A stretch of 64,000 bases of DNA from Candidatus Methanomethylophilaceae archaeon (GTDB lineage: Archaea; Thermoplasmatota; Thermoplasmata; Methanomassiliicoccales; Methanomethylophilaceae), in contig JAFXUX010000008.1 in NCBI GenBank assembly GCA_017524805.1, positions 124,001-188,000 of the forward strand, read 5' to 3'. Shown here in pieces: positions 1 to 9,145 of the stretch (position 1 is its first letter; each line of letters opens with the position of its first letter). The position numbers and the translations under genes were made by a program. The notes beneath the pieces are model-generated. The model was not told where the DNA came from. It did not search any database and saw only the letters and a list, made by a program, of their open reading frames with translations.

Positions 1-814
1 CCGGGATAGAAACGCGGGACATGGATTTGCACTCGAAGAACGCGTAATCCCCTATGGCCGTCACGCCGTTCGGTATGCTGATGGAAATCAATGACGGGCA
101 TCTGCTGAACGCGTAGTTCTTTATCTCGGTCAGCGACGCGGGAATATTGGCCGATGCCAGCGAGGAGCATCTGCTGAACGCATAGGTCCCGATGTAGGAC
201 ACCGAATCGGGGATGCTGATGGAGTAGAGGGTCGCGCACCCATAGAAAGCGTAATCCCCTATCGTTTTCAGGGAACCGGGAAGAATAACGGACCGCAATG
301 ATATGCATCCGCTGAATGCGTCGTTCCCTATCCCCGTCACGGAATTCGGAATCGTTATCGATGCCAAGCTTGGGCAGCCGTTGAACGCATGATATTCTAT
401 GCCGACCAAGGAATCGGGGAGTTTCACTGTCCTCAGAGAGTCGCATCCATAGAATGCATAGCCCCCAATTGTTGTCACGGAATCGCCTATAAGGACTGAG
501 GTCAGGGAATCGCACCCATCGAATGCGTAGGATCCGATGGACGTTACGCGGTACGTTCTTTTGCTGAACTCGACCGAGGACGGTATCTCAAGAGTCCCTG
601 AAGGCTCTTTCTGATATCCGATCACGGAAGCATTGACGCCATCGGAGCTTTTGTATTCCAGCCCTTCGGAATTGAATGTCACAGCTCCGTCAGTATCAAT
701 CGTCGTCGCGAACAGCATCGCCGCCAGAGCGACCGCCAAAGATGCGGCGAACATCAGGCATCTGGCATTTTTCCTCAGGTTTTCCGTGGCGTTCATAGCG
801 TTTCGCCACCCCAT
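1..814 (-). CDS. BspA-like leucine-rich-repeat surface protein (partial, runs off left edge)
   Basis: The reverse strand encodes a hydrophobic N-terminal segment (about residues 13-35, signal peptide or anchor) followed by at least seven complete and one partial 23-residue repeat with the consensus IG-x-YAF-x-GC-x-SL-x-x-I-x-IP-x-SV, the LRR_5/BspA signature. Such proteins are cell-surface adhesins in host-associated bacteria and archaea. The frame is open to the window edge, so the C terminus is missing. Start chosen at 814 (GGTGA six bases upstream); an in-frame ATG at 796 is the alternative. The specific ligand cannot be told from the sequence. Confidence 0.85.
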   Translation of the reverse strand, partial: MGWRNAMNATENLRKNARCLMFAASLAVALAAMLFATTIDTDGAVTFNSEGLEYKSSDGVNASVIGYQKEPSGTLEIPSSVEFSKRTYRVTSIGSYAFDGCDSLTSVLIGDSVTTIGGYAFYGCDSLRTVKLPDSLVGIEYHAFNGCPSLASITIPNSVTGIGNDAFSGCISLRSVILPGSLKTIGDYAFYGCATLYSISIPDSVSYIGTYAFSRCSSLASANIPASLTEIKNYAFSRCPSLISISIPNGVTAIGDYAFFECKSMSRVSIP

Positions 815-908
815 GGCGCTCACCAAAATTAAGGGTTGGGTGGCGGCTATGATTATTGAGGTTTATTGCGGGGGCAGACCCGCGGGAATCGGGCGGGGAG
901 AACGCCGT

Positions 909-1247
909 TCAGATGTCCCCGTCCCTTCCGCGGCGCCTCATGTAATCGCGCACGCACTCTTCCACGGTCCCGTCCTCGTCCGCGGACACGCGTATGCCCG
1001 CTTTCTGAAGGATCTGGATCCCGTGCATGCCAATCCCTCCGGTCAGGACGGCGTCCACGCATCCGAGGGAAACGATGGCTTCCGCCACGGCGACCCCGGC
1101 CCCCGAGGGCGAATCCATGAATTCGTTGGCTATTACCCTGTAATCCAGGCTTTCGGAGTCCACCAGAAGGAAGAAAGGGGCATGCCCGAAGTCGTCCGCT
1201 ATGTACGAATCCAGGCTTTCCCCCTCGGAAACGGCTATTATCTTCAT
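909..1247 (-). CDS. NifX/NafY-like dinitrogenase iron-molybdenum cofactor family protein
   Basis: A 112-residue protein starting MKIIAVSEGESLDSYIADDFGHAPFF, split here as MKIIAVSEGESLDSY then IADDFGHAPFF, typical of the small RNase H-like DIM-cofactor fold (NifX, NafY, C-terminal NifB). The family binds or carries metal clusters; outside nitrogen fixers the role is unclear. It overlaps the upstream Mrp gene by four bases (ATGA), so the two are translationally coupled and probably act together in Fe-S or metal cofactor handling. GG at residues about 67-69 (LTGGIGMHG) is the usual phosphate- or metal-binding loop. A nitrogenase-like reductase lies 36 kb away in the same window; a link is speculative. 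Confidence 0.85.
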   Translation of the reverse strand: MKIIAVSEGESLDSYIADDFGHAPFFLLVDSESLDYRVIANEFMDSPSGAGVAVAEAIVSLGCVDAVLTGGIGMHGIQILQKAGIRVSADEDGTVEECVRDYMRRRGRDGDI

Positions 1248-2068
1248 TCTACCGTCTTGATGACTTTGTCGGCGATCTCTTTGAAGGCTTTGGCGGACGG
1301 CGAGTCGGGGTATCCGAGGACTATCGGAACTCCTTTGTCTCCGGAATCCACGATGCCGGGCTCTATCGGGATGCGGCCGAGGAACTGGGCGTTCATCTCT
1401 TTGGCGGTGGCTTCCCCTCCGCCGGTCTTGAAGATGTTCGTGATCTCGCCGCAATGGGGGCAGACGAACCCGCTCATGTTCTCGATTATGCCTATGATCG
1501 GAATCTTGGTCTCCGCCCCGAAGACGAGGGATTTCCTGCTGTCCAGAAGGGCGACGTCCTGAGGCGTGGTGACGATGATCATCCCATCCGCCTTGGGTAT
1601 GAGCTGGACGATGGAGATGGCTTCGTCACCGGTTCCCGGAGGCATGTCTATGACAAGGTAATCGAGTTCGCCCCAGTTCACGTCCTCGATGAACTGTTTC
1701 ACAGCACCCATCTTCACGGGTCCGCGCCACATTACGGGGGTATCTTTGCTCTGGAGAAGGAAAGCCAGAGACATGAGCTTGATGGACGGGGGTATCTCCA
1801 CCGGGATGAGCTTCCCGTTCTCGACGTTGAGCTGATCGTCTTCGGCGGCGAACATCTTGGGGATGTTGGGCCCGGTGAGGTCCAGGTCCATTATCCCGGT
1901 TTTGTATCCTTTCATCGAGAGGGTCATGGCCAGGTTGGATGAGACCGTGCTTTTTCCGACCCCTCCTTTCCCGCTCATGACGATGATGACGTGCTTGATG
2001 TTCCTAAGGGTGTCTTGGAGGGCAGTCTCTTCCTGTATGCTCTCCTCGGTAAGCATCGGTTGCGGCAT
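1244..2068 (-). CDS. Mrp/NBP35-type Fe-S carrier P-loop ATPase
   Basis: A 274-residue cytoplasmic ATPase of the Mrp/ApbC/NBP35 family, which binds a labile 4Fe-4S cluster between two subunits and passes it to apoproteins. The deviant Walker A motif GKGGVGKST lies near residue 33, the switch segment DLDLTGPNIP near 61, and the cluster-binding CPHC pair near 205. Length and domain order are normal for archaeal Mrp. It is the first gene of a two-gene operon with the NifX-like gene (ATGA overlap). It is divergent from the CBS-ParB gene, with a 99-base gap holding both promoters. Confidence 0.93.
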   Translation of the reverse strand: MPQPMLTEESIQEETALQDTLRNIKHVIIVMSGKGGVGKSTVSSNLAMTLSMKGYKTGIMDLDLTGPNIPKMFAAEDDQLNVENGKLIPVEIPPSIKLMSLAFLLQSKDTPVMWRGPVKMGAVKQFIEDVNWGELDYLVIDMPPGTGDEAISIVQLIPKADGMIIVTTPQDVALLDSRKSLVFGAETKIPIIGIIENMSGFVCPHCGEITNIFKTGGGEATAKEMNAQFLGRIPIEPGIVDSGDKGVPIVLGYPDSPSAKAFKEIADKVIKTVE

Positions 2069-2167
2069 TTAGATAACCTCTGGGCAACCTTATGCGCGAT
2101 GCATCTTTTAAGATTGCTGGGAGCATCCTGCGCAATATTGTTCTATTCTTACCGACATCTCTAATCC

Positions 2168-3034
2168 ATGGCAAAGAAAACGGTTGGCGAGATAATGATC
2201 AAGGATGTCCGTTATGTCGGGCCGAGCATGACCGTGGAACAGGTGAGGCAGGAGCTCCTGAACTCGAACTTCCACGGGTTCCCGATAGTCGAGAACGGTT
2301 ATCTGCTCGGTTTCGTCACCGCCAAAGACCTCCTCAAATACATCGACCAATCCAACGAGATGATCCGCAAAGTCATGACGATGAAGTCGTTCACCGCATC
2401 CCCCGGCATGGCTCTTTCCGATGCCACCCGTTTGATGTTCCGTTACGGGCTCAGGAATCTTCCGGTGGTCGACGAGAACAGGAAGATCGTGGGGATAGTA
2501 TCCAACATAGACATCGTCAGGTCTCAGATAGAGGCGGGCAAGGAGCACAAAGTGGCCTCCGTCAAGACGTTCCTGGAGAAGCAGTCGGGGATGTCGATGA
2601 AGATGCTCGAGGACCAGAACATCCCTGTCGACCAGATTATACCGACCCAGAAGGAAGTGTATAACGACGAGCTCCAGGGCAGGCAGTATGAGCTGAAGAG
2701 GGGCCTCAACGAATCGCTGATTATGATCAAGAGGCGCAACGGATATCTTCTCGTGGACGGGCACCACAGGGCGATGGCCGCCAAACTGCTTGGGTATAAG
2801 ACGGTGAAAGCGATAGTTCTGGTGCCTTCGGATCTGGATTACAAATTGGGTTTGGAATCCACCGCCAGCAAATGGGGCCTAAGGACGCTCAACGACGTCA
2901 AGATCATCGACAACGAGATGCACCCCTTCATGGAGGAGGCGACGCTTCTGCTGCCCTCTGAGATGGCCGAGACCATAAACAAAAGGCTGCTGGATATGAT
3001 GGACGGGAACGATCCCAAAAAACTGGATGATTAA
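2168..3034 (+). CDS. CBS-pair protein with ParB-like nuclease domain
   Basis: A 288-residue protein with two CBS motifs (about residues 8-60 and 66-122), which form an adenosyl-nucleotide sensing module, and a ParB/Srx-like domain (about 150-225) carrying the family's DGHHR motif at 197-201. This fusion is common in Euryarchaeota and has no settled function; ParB/Srx folds use CTP or ATP, so nucleotide-dependent regulation is a reasonable inference. It stands alone, ending at a strong hairpin terminator shared with convergent ppsA. Confidence 0.88.
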   Translation: MAKKTVGEIMIKDVRYVGPSMTVEQVRQELLNSNFHGFPIVENGYLLGFVTAKDLLKYIDQSNEMIRKVMTMKSFTASPGMALSDATRLMFRYGLRNLPVVDENRKIVGIVSNIDIVRSQIEAGKEHKVASVKTFLEKQSGMSMKMLEDQNIPVDQIIPTQKEVYNDELQGRQYELKRGLNESLIMIKRRNGYLLVDGHHRAMAAKLLGYKTVKAIVLVPSDLDYKLGLESTASKWGLRTLNDVKIIDNEMHPFMEEATLLLPSEMAETINKRLLDMMDGNDPKKLDD

Positions 3035-3036
3035 GC

Positions 3037-3060
3037 GGGGGATTTCTCCCCCATTTTTAT
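3037..3060 (+). terminator. Hairpin plus T-run between CBS-ParB gene and ppsA
   Basis: GGGGGA (3037-3042), loop TTTC, TCCCCC (3047-3052), followed by ATTTTTAT. It sits directly after the TAA of the CBS-ParB gene and before the convergent ppsA stop, so it can end the + strand transcript. Confidence 0.7.
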
Positions 3061-3061
3061 T

Positions 3062-5368
3062 TCAGAATTTGTTTCTGAGGCTTCTGAGGTCCCTGAGGAT
3101 GATCTTCTGCTCCGCGGAGGCGATGATCCTCTTGGTCTTGACGAAGGTGTCGGGGTTCAGGGAGATGCAGTCGATCCCCTGCTCCACCAGGAACTCGGCG
3201 AATTCGGGGTAAACCGAGGGGCCCTGCCCGCAGATGCTCACGAATTTGCCGTTCTCGTGGGCAACCTTGATCAGGTGGGAGATCGCTCTCTTCACGCCTT
3301 CGTTCCTCTCGTCGAAATACCCCATGCGGCCGAGGATATCGGAATCCCTGTCGCATCCCATGGTCAGCTGGGTCAGATCGTTGGATCCGATGGAGAACGC
3401 GTCGCAGTACTTGCAGAACTCATCCGCCATGAAGATGTTCACGGGGACTTCGGCCATGAAGTACAGCTTGAAGTCTTTGCTTCTCCTGAGCCCGACGGAC
3501 TCCATCATCGCGGTGATGTCCTTCACCTCGTCGATGGTCCTGACGAAGGGCAGCATCATGTTGAGGTTCTTGAACCCGAGCTCATCCCTGACCTTCTTGA
3601 TGGCCTTCAGCTCGCACATGAACGCCTCGCGGTAGTTGTCGGATACATATCTGGAGCATCCCCTCCATCCGATCATGGGGTTGTCCTCGGTGGGCTCGTA
3701 TTCGGCTCCGCCTTTCATGTCGCGGTATTCGTTGGTCTTGAAGTCGGAGGTCCTGAGGGTGATGGGCCTGGGGTAGAACGCTTTGGTGACCGTGGAGATG
3801 CCTTCGACGAGCTTGTCGATGAGCTCCTGGGTCCTGCCTTCTTTGATGACCGCGCAGGGGTGCTCGCCGATGTAGTTGGTGAAGAGGAACTCGATCCTCA
3901 TCAGGCCGACCCCGTCGCACGGGAGCTGGGCTATCTCCTCCGCCTTTGAGGGCATGGACATGTTCACCATGACTTTGGTCCCGGTTATCGGCACGAATTC
4001 GCCGATGGCAGCGGGCGCGGCGGCAGCCTCCTCTTTCCTCTTGATTATCCCTTTGTAGACGGTTCCGGTGGTCCCGTCGACGGTGATCTCCATGCCATCC
4101 TTCAGAATCTCGGTGGCATTACCGGTTCCGACGACGCAAGGGGTCCCGAGCTCCCTGGAGATGATCGCGGCGTGGCAGGTCATTCCGCCCTCGTCGGTGA
4201 CGATCCCGGCGGCCCTGCTCATGGCGGGGACCATGTCCGGCATGGTCATTTTGGTGACCAGTATGTCGCCGTTTTTGATGACGTCGAGGCTCATTCCGGT
4301 CTCATAGATCACGACCTTTCCCATGGCAAGCCCGGGGCTGGCGCCGAGTCCGGAGGTGATTATGTCTTCGCTGGAAGTCGGGGTGCCGACGGATTCGTTG
4401 GTGGCCGCGTCTCCGGTGACGGTGATCGGCCTGGCCTGCACGATGTAGGCTTTGCCGCCCTCGATGCACCATTCCATGTCCATGGGCTTCTCGTAGTGGA
4501 TCTCGATGTGGTGCCCGATCATGGCGATCTCGAGGATGCGGTCGTCCGGTATCTTCTGGGATTTGGTCATCGCGCTGGGGATGTCCTCCTTGACGACGCC
4601 TCCCTTGGGGCCGCGGACGTATTTCCAGGTCTGGGTGGAGACGATCTTCTTGGAGATCTTCATCTTCTGCTTGTCGATGATGTAAGTGTCAGGGGTGACC
4701 TCGCCTCCGACCAGAGCCTCTCCCAACCCGTATCCGGCTTCGATTATGATCTCATTCGCCCCGTTGTTGGGGTTTTTGGTGAACATTATTCCCGAGAACT
4801 CGGAGTTGACCATCCTCTGGACGACGACCGCCAATTTGACTTCGCTGTGGGAGTATCCCTGCTTTTCGCGGTACGCTATGGCCCTGGCGGTGAAGAGGGA
4901 CGACCAGCATTTCCTGATCTTATCGAAGAGATCGTCCTCGTCCTTGACGTTCAGATAGGTCTCCTGCTGGCCGGCGAAGCTGGCGTCGGGAAGGTCTTCC
5001 GCGGTCGCGCTGGACCTGACGGCGACGAATCCGACTTTTCCGCCGGGGAAGAGGAGCTTGTATTTGGCCGACACATCCCTTCTGAGGTCCTCGGGTATCT
5101 CATATTTCTCAAAAAGGCCTCTGATCTTCTTCGAGGCGTTCTCGAGGCTGTCATCGGAGTTTCTGTCGATGCCCGCTAGCTCTTTGTTGATGGCATCGAA
5201 AATCCTGCTAGAGTCGATGAAATAATCGTAAGCGACCGTAGTGAGGACGAATGCCTCCGGAACGGGGAATCCGGCGTTCGTGAGCTCCCCAAGGTTGGCG
5301 CCTTTGCCTCCCACGAAGGGTACATCTTCAACGTGCAGCTCGTTTACATCTACGATTTTCTTATCCAT
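3062..5368 (-). CDS. ppsA: Phosphoenolpyruvate synthase
   Basis: A 768-residue enzyme that converts pyruvate, ATP and water to PEP, AMP and phosphate, the first gluconeogenic step in anaerobic archaea assimilating acetyl-CoA. The ATP-grasp-like N-terminal domain has VGGKGANLGEL (about 19-29) and SSATAEDLPDASFAGQQ (about 119-135). The swivelling phosphohistidine domain has EGGMTCHAAIISRE with the phosphorylated His at 399. The C-terminal PEP/pyruvate barrel ends with the CGQGPS motif (Cys near 713). All catalytic elements are present and the length is normal. It is a single-gene unit with about 180 bases of untranslated sequence upstream. Confidence 0.96.
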   Translation of the reverse strand: MDKKIVDVNELHVEDVPFVGGKGANLGELTNAGFPVPEAFVLTTVAYDYFIDSSRIFDAINKELAGIDRNSDDSLENASKKIRGLFEKYEIPEDLRRDVSAKYKLLFPGGKVGFVAVRSSATAEDLPDASFAGQQETYLNVKDEDDLFDKIRKCWSSLFTARAIAYREKQGYSHSEVKLAVVVQRMVNSEFSGIMFTKNPNNGANEIIIEAGYGLGEALVGGEVTPDTYIIDKQKMKISKKIVSTQTWKYVRGPKGGVVKEDIPSAMTKSQKIPDDRILEIAMIGHHIEIHYEKPMDMEWCIEGGKAYIVQARPITVTGDAATNESVGTPTSSEDIITSGLGASPGLAMGKVVIYETGMSLDVIKNGDILVTKMTMPDMVPAMSRAAGIVTDEGGMTCHAAIISRELGTPCVVGTGNATEILKDGMEITVDGTTGTVYKGIIKRKEEAAAAPAAIGEFVPITGTKVMVNMSMPSKAEEIAQLPCDGVGLMRIEFLFTNYIGEHPCAVIKEGRTQELIDKLVEGISTVTKAFYPRPITLRTSDFKTNEYRDMKGGAEYEPTEDNPMIGWRGCSRYVSDNYREAFMCELKAIKKVRDELGFKNLNMMLPFVRTIDEVKDITAMMESVGLRRSKDFKLYFMAEVPVNIFMADEFCKYCDAFSIGSNDLTQLTMGCDRDSDILGRMGYFDERNEGVKRAISHLIKVAHENGKFVSICGQGPSVYPEFAEFLVEQGIDCISLNPDTFVKTKRIIASAEQKIILRDLRSLRNKF

Positions 5369-5547
5369 TGGGTAACCCCACGTGTTGGAAATTTTTCATG
5401 CAAGGGACGGCAGAGACGCTTCGTGCCCGTCTGCAAGGATGCTAATCCCTTTACTGTTTATATCCGCTACGGTCATACAGCATCCGGGAATCCGGGCCCT
5501 CCATCGGCTATTCTTCCGGATTCTGCGTGCCTTTCCGTCGGAGGGGC

Positions 5548-5622
5548 TCATTCCGCATCGCGCTTGGCCGGGACGAGGAATTCGGCGATGCCGCAGCCGG
5601 TTTCGCCGTCCATCTCGGTCTA
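5548..5622 (-). other. In-frame amber codon and coding-like C-terminal extension
   Basis: The AttH/CrtC-like frame meets TAG at 5622-5620, then continues for 23 sense codons to TGA at 5550-5548. The extension contains DGETGCGIAEF, a Gly-rich segment ending in a Glu-aromatic pair, which looks like the closing strand expected for this fold. Either TAG is decoded (pyrrolysine or readthrough) or it is a recent truncation. The downstream stop lies well clear of ppsA. Confidence 0.45.
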
Positions 5623-6426
5623 GGATATCGTCTCGATGAGCATCATCTCGTTGCTTCCCTGCATCGGGAGCCGGGCGCAGCGCATTATCTTCGCTTCGAC
5701 ATCGTATTCCGCGCCGGATCTGCACCGCATTCTCATCGAATATGAGGACGGAACTCCGCCGTTGTAGGCGATATCCACGTCTATTCCTATGACTGGGTCG
5801 TTGGATGCCGCGGTCCCGACGTATCCGGCGTCGACGTCGCCCAATTGCGTGGACAGCTTGGTGGCGTTGAACCCTTTTTCTTTCCCATACACGGAATTGA
5901 GCCATAGCCACATCTTCGGGGATCCCCAATCGCGGACTCCCTCGCTGAAGTCCCTTTCCCCGGTGGCGTCTATTTCGTATGACGAATCTCCGACGGTTAT
6001 CTTCCCGGCCGCCAGTCCGAACTGCTCGAAGTGCTCCGACGCCGTTTTGGAGGACATCTCCGCCCTGCGGGCGTCCACGCAGTCATGGTAGTCCATCAGA
6101 GGGTTCACCGGCTTCCAGATTATGTCCAGTGACGACATAAGAGGGATCGGCTCTGCGGAGGCCACGTCGAACAGCGGCCCTTTGTAGCCGATCTTCCACG
6201 CGCCGTTCTCTTCCTTGAAAGACAGCCCCGAGCAGGATTTTCTGTCCTCGTCGCACGGCACGGCGTTCCTGATCCCGCATATGCGATCCTTCTCGATGAC
6301 GAACAGGAAGACTGATTTCTCGTTCTTGTTGGGCTTGCTCCCTATGCGCATGAAGGCCGTGACGCCGTTTTTCTGGTCGTGCAGGTTGAAATAATAGCTG
6401 ATGTTCCATTCCAAGTCTCCGTTCAT
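5620..6426 (-). CDS. AttH/CrtC-like (hydroxyneurosporene synthase-type fold) protein
   Basis: A 268-residue protein (291 if the TAG stop is read through) with GERDFSEGVRDWGSPKMWLW near residues 155-175. This matches the G-x-RD-x-S-x-G-x-RDW signature of the AttH/DUF7064/CrtC-like beta-barrel group, whose members hydrate or bind lipophilic substrates. It overlaps the upstream PEP-synthase-like gene by four bases (ATGA), so the pair forms an operon. The same pairing of a PEP-utilising enzyme with an AttH-like protein occurs in actinobacteria (recalled, not checked). No signal peptide is seen. Substrate unknown. Confidence 0.7.
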   Translation of the reverse strand: MNGDLEWNISYYFNLHDQKNGVTAFMRIGSKPNKNEKSVFLFVIEKDRICGIRNAVPCDEDRKSCSGLSFKEENGAWKIGYKGPLFDVASAEPIPLMSSLDIIWKPVNPLMDYHDCVDARRAEMSSKTASEHFEQFGLAAGKITVGDSSYEIDATGERDFSEGVRDWGSPKMWLWLNSVYGKEKGFNATKLSTQLGDVDAGYVGTAASNDPVIGIDVDIAYNGGVPSSYSMRMRCRSGAEYDVEAKIMRCARLPMQGSNEMMLIETIS

Positions 6427-9038
6427 TCCGTTCCCTCCAATATGGTGACTTCCCCTTTGCTGCCGTCGACTATCGCCACATCCCCGGTTTTCAGGATGCT
6501 GGTCGCAGATTTGACCGCAGTCACGGCCGGGATCCTGTATTCGCGGGATATGACCGCCCCGTGGCAGAGGATGCCTCCGGTTTCCGTTATAAGGCCTCCA
6601 AGCTTGGAGAACGCCACCGTCCAGCCCGGATCCGTGTTGCTTGTGACCAGGATCTCCCCTTTCTCCACCTGTCCGAGCTCCCTGACGTCCATGATGACGC
6701 GGATCCTTCCGCGATACGTCCCCGGGCTGGAAGCGGCTCCCGTCAGAACGTCGCCGTGGGATGTAGGCTCGTCATCGAAATCCACGCCGTCCAGCAGGAA
6801 TTTGGGAGGCAATCTGTCGCGGTATCTCATGAACTCGGCTTTTCTCGGCGCGATTATGTCTTTGATGTCGCCGATGTCTTTCCCTTCCAGGATGTCGATG
6901 GCTTCTGTGTCCTCGAGGAAGAAGATATCTTCTCTGTCGCCCAATAGCCCGCGCTCGCAGAGCCTTCTTCCCTCTTCCAGAAAGATCAGCCTGTTCCTGT
7001 ACATGATGTGGTCCAGATAGAACCTCTGGTTCTCTCTGAATATCAGATAGGTGCGCGCATACTTCAGGACCTTGAACATGAGTGTCCTTTTGAAGAGGCC
7101 AAGCTTCCCTTTTATTTCCGCCTCGGTCTCTTCCCTGCGTTTCACTCCGTTCGCGAATTCTTCGCGCAGATCGACCCCTCCGGAGCACATCTGGAGGGCC
7201 ATACCTATTACGTAATCGGGATCCTCCGCCCACCTCGGAGCGTTCAGCTCTCTGGTTCCGGACCTGTGCCCGAATTCGGCGATGAATTTCCCGTACGCAT
7301 CTTTGAATTCTGAATCCGATGAATCGAGCCACGAGAGGAATTCTTCCCCGCCCATCGAAGCCGCTTTCTCCCTGGCTTCCGGATCCTTCCTCAGCGCGAC
7401 GCCCAAGTCTGAGAAGCCTTTGTTGGTTTCGATGGTCTTGTTGTCCTCCAATCCGGACATCAGCCCGGCGTAGATGCTGCCGTCGTCGCTCAGCCATTTT
7501 GCCGACCAGTTCTTGACCAGCAGATTGGTCATGATCGAATGCGAGACCATCCCGTAGCGGATCAGCTGATAGTGCTTGGTGGACCCGTCGCGTATTCTGC
7601 GGTACCATTGCGAAAGGCCTTCGTCCGGCAGCCCGCGGAGATCGACGGAATCGAACTCCCCGCAGAGTTTCAGGAAGTCGTCCGCCCATTCCCTGTACGC
7701 CTTGTCGGTCTTCCAGATCATGCCGTCCCTGTCGCGGATCATAAGGCAGATCTGCGATTTCACCATCCCCAAGTAATCGTTCGGGTATTTCGATATCCTA
7801 TTCTGCTCCCCTTTGGGGAAGTATTCCAGAAGCTCTTTGGAGCGTATCAGTTTGGGGTAGTGGGCGAATATCCTCTCCAAAACTGTGGCCGAGAAATATA
7901 CCCTGGATTTGTGGAGTTTGGTCAGAGGGCCGGATTCCAGATCTTTGTAGCCCATCATGTGCGCCCCTTCGTGGTTGACGTAGTCGGTCAGCATCTTTCC
8001 CATGACAGTGTAGAACATAGGAGTGGTGGCATCCGCCCAGTATTCGTCGCCGTATCCTCTGGACCACAGAATGCCGTCCTTCTCTGTGTCTTCAGGGAGC
8101 GTTGTTATCGCTCTTGACTGCAAAATGTAAACATTCCCGTCTTCTATGGCCCACTCTACATCTTGGGGGCATCCGAAGTGGGCGCCCAGCTTCTTGCCCT
8201 GCTCCGCGATCGATCTGAGGGCTTCGTCGTCGGCGCAGCGGGCGTTTGCTTTTTCAGGAGGGATCTCCACCTGGCTGTTCTTGCCGTCCACGAGGAAGAA
8301 TCCGCGGTCTTTGCTGCGAACGGTCGCTTCGATGACTTCTCCCTCTTTGGAGACGACGTATCTGTCAGGCGTCACGAGCCCGGATACGATGGATTCACCG
8401 AGCCCCCAGGAAGCCTCTATGACCGTATGGTCCTCGCCCGTGACCGGGTCCGAGGTGAACATGACTCCGCTGATGTCCGACGATACCATTTTCTGGATGA
8501 CAACCGCCATGCCCTGGGAGAGATGGTCTATCGATGCGTCGTGCCTGTACTTCATCGCCCTGCCGTTCCAATAGGAGGACCAGCAGACCAAGACCATCTT
8601 GGGGATGTCGTGCTTTTCGACGTTGAGGAAAGTGTCCTGCTGCCCCGCGAAGCTGGCTTCGGCAAGGTCCTCCGCCACAGCCGACGAGCGGACGGCGAAA
8701 TAGCGCCCCTGCATCCCGGTCAGCTCTTTTTTGAGGGCTCCGAGCTCATCGGAGGGAAGGTCCGCTCCCACAATCATCTCCTTTATGGTTTTCGAAGCGT
8801 TCTCCAGAGATGCGTCGTCATCGAAATCGGTGGTCTCAAGGATGCCAGATATCTTTTCCCTCAGCCCGGTGACGTCGAGGAACATATCGTACGCATCGAC
8901 CGTGACGCAATAGGCGGGAGGCACGCTGAATCCTTCCGCGATCATCCTGGCTACGTTTACGGCTTTGCCGCCCACCAGGCCGATATCTAGATTGGAGGAA
9001 TCCAAAGGCACTATCGGATGCGGATTGTCGGTGGTCAT
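6423..9038 (-). CDS. PEP synthase / rifampin phosphotransferase-like dikinase
   Basis: An 871-residue enzyme with an N-terminal ATP-grasp domain (LVGGKAVNVARM near 20-31; SSAVAEDLAEASFAGQQ near 120), a long helical middle region (about 330-750) unlike that of ppsA, and a C-terminal swivelling domain with TGGILCHGAVISRE (phosphorylatable His near 826). This ATP-domain, substrate-domain, His-domain order is that of rifampin phosphotransferase, and it lacks the PEP/pyruvate barrel of true PEP synthase. It probably transfers the beta-phosphate of ATP to a small molecule. First gene of an operon with the AttH-like protein. Confidence 0.82.
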   Translation of the reverse strand: MTTDNPHPIVPLDSSNLDIGLVGGKAVNVARMIAEGFSVPPAYCVTVDAYDMFLDVTGLREKISGILETTDFDDDASLENASKTIKEMIVGADLPSDELGALKKELTGMQGRYFAVRSSAVAEDLAEASFAGQQDTFLNVEKHDIPKMVLVCWSSYWNGRAMKYRHDASIDHLSQGMAVVIQKMVSSDISGVMFTSDPVTGEDHTVIEASWGLGESIVSGLVTPDRYVVSKEGEVIEATVRSKDRGFFLVDGKNSQVEIPPEKANARCADDEALRSIAEQGKKLGAHFGCPQDVEWAIEDGNVYILQSRAITTLPEDTEKDGILWSRGYGDEYWADATTPMFYTVMGKMLTDYVNHEGAHMMGYKDLESGPLTKLHKSRVYFSATVLERIFAHYPKLIRSKELLEYFPKGEQNRISKYPNDYLGMVKSQICLMIRDRDGMIWKTDKAYREWADDFLKLCGEFDSVDLRGLPDEGLSQWYRRIRDGSTKHYQLIRYGMVSHSIMTNLLVKNWSAKWLSDDGSIYAGLMSGLEDNKTIETNKGFSDLGVALRKDPEAREKAASMGGEEFLSWLDSSDSEFKDAYGKFIAEFGHRSGTRELNAPRWAEDPDYVIGMALQMCSGGVDLREEFANGVKRREETEAEIKGKLGLFKRTLMFKVLKYARTYLIFRENQRFYLDHIMYRNRLIFLEEGRRLCERGLLGDREDIFFLEDTEAIDILEGKDIGDIKDIIAPRKAEFMRYRDRLPPKFLLDGVDFDDEPTSHGDVLTGAASSPGTYRGRIRVIMDVRELGQVEKGEILVTSNTDPGWTVAFSKLGGLITETGGILCHGAVISREYRIPAVTAVKSATSILKTGDVAIVDGSKGEVTILEGTE

Positions 9039-9145
9039 TCGCTTCCGGTTATGCTGCCCATCATATTATAACCTGAGCAGTTGGGCGGGCGATCTTCATT
9101 TGTGCAGTCGATTCGCGGAATCCAAGCCAGCGCGCATCAAAAAGG

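Noticed and set aside
633-1562. A 309-codon plus-strand frame across the left-end genes
   Set aside because: It is antisense to the BspA-like, NifX-like and Mrp genes, all of which have clear family motifs.
4172-5179. Long open frames antisense to ppsA and to other GC-rich genes, for example 11830-12846 and 31822-33174
   Set aside because: They are mirror images of well-supported genes, lack start signals and family motifs, and arise from GC-rich codon bias on the opposite strand.
9039-9145. A possible tRNA-like T-arm in the gap before the RPH-like gene
   Set aside because: GATTCGCGGAATCC lacks a matching acceptor stem and D-arm at tRNA spacing.
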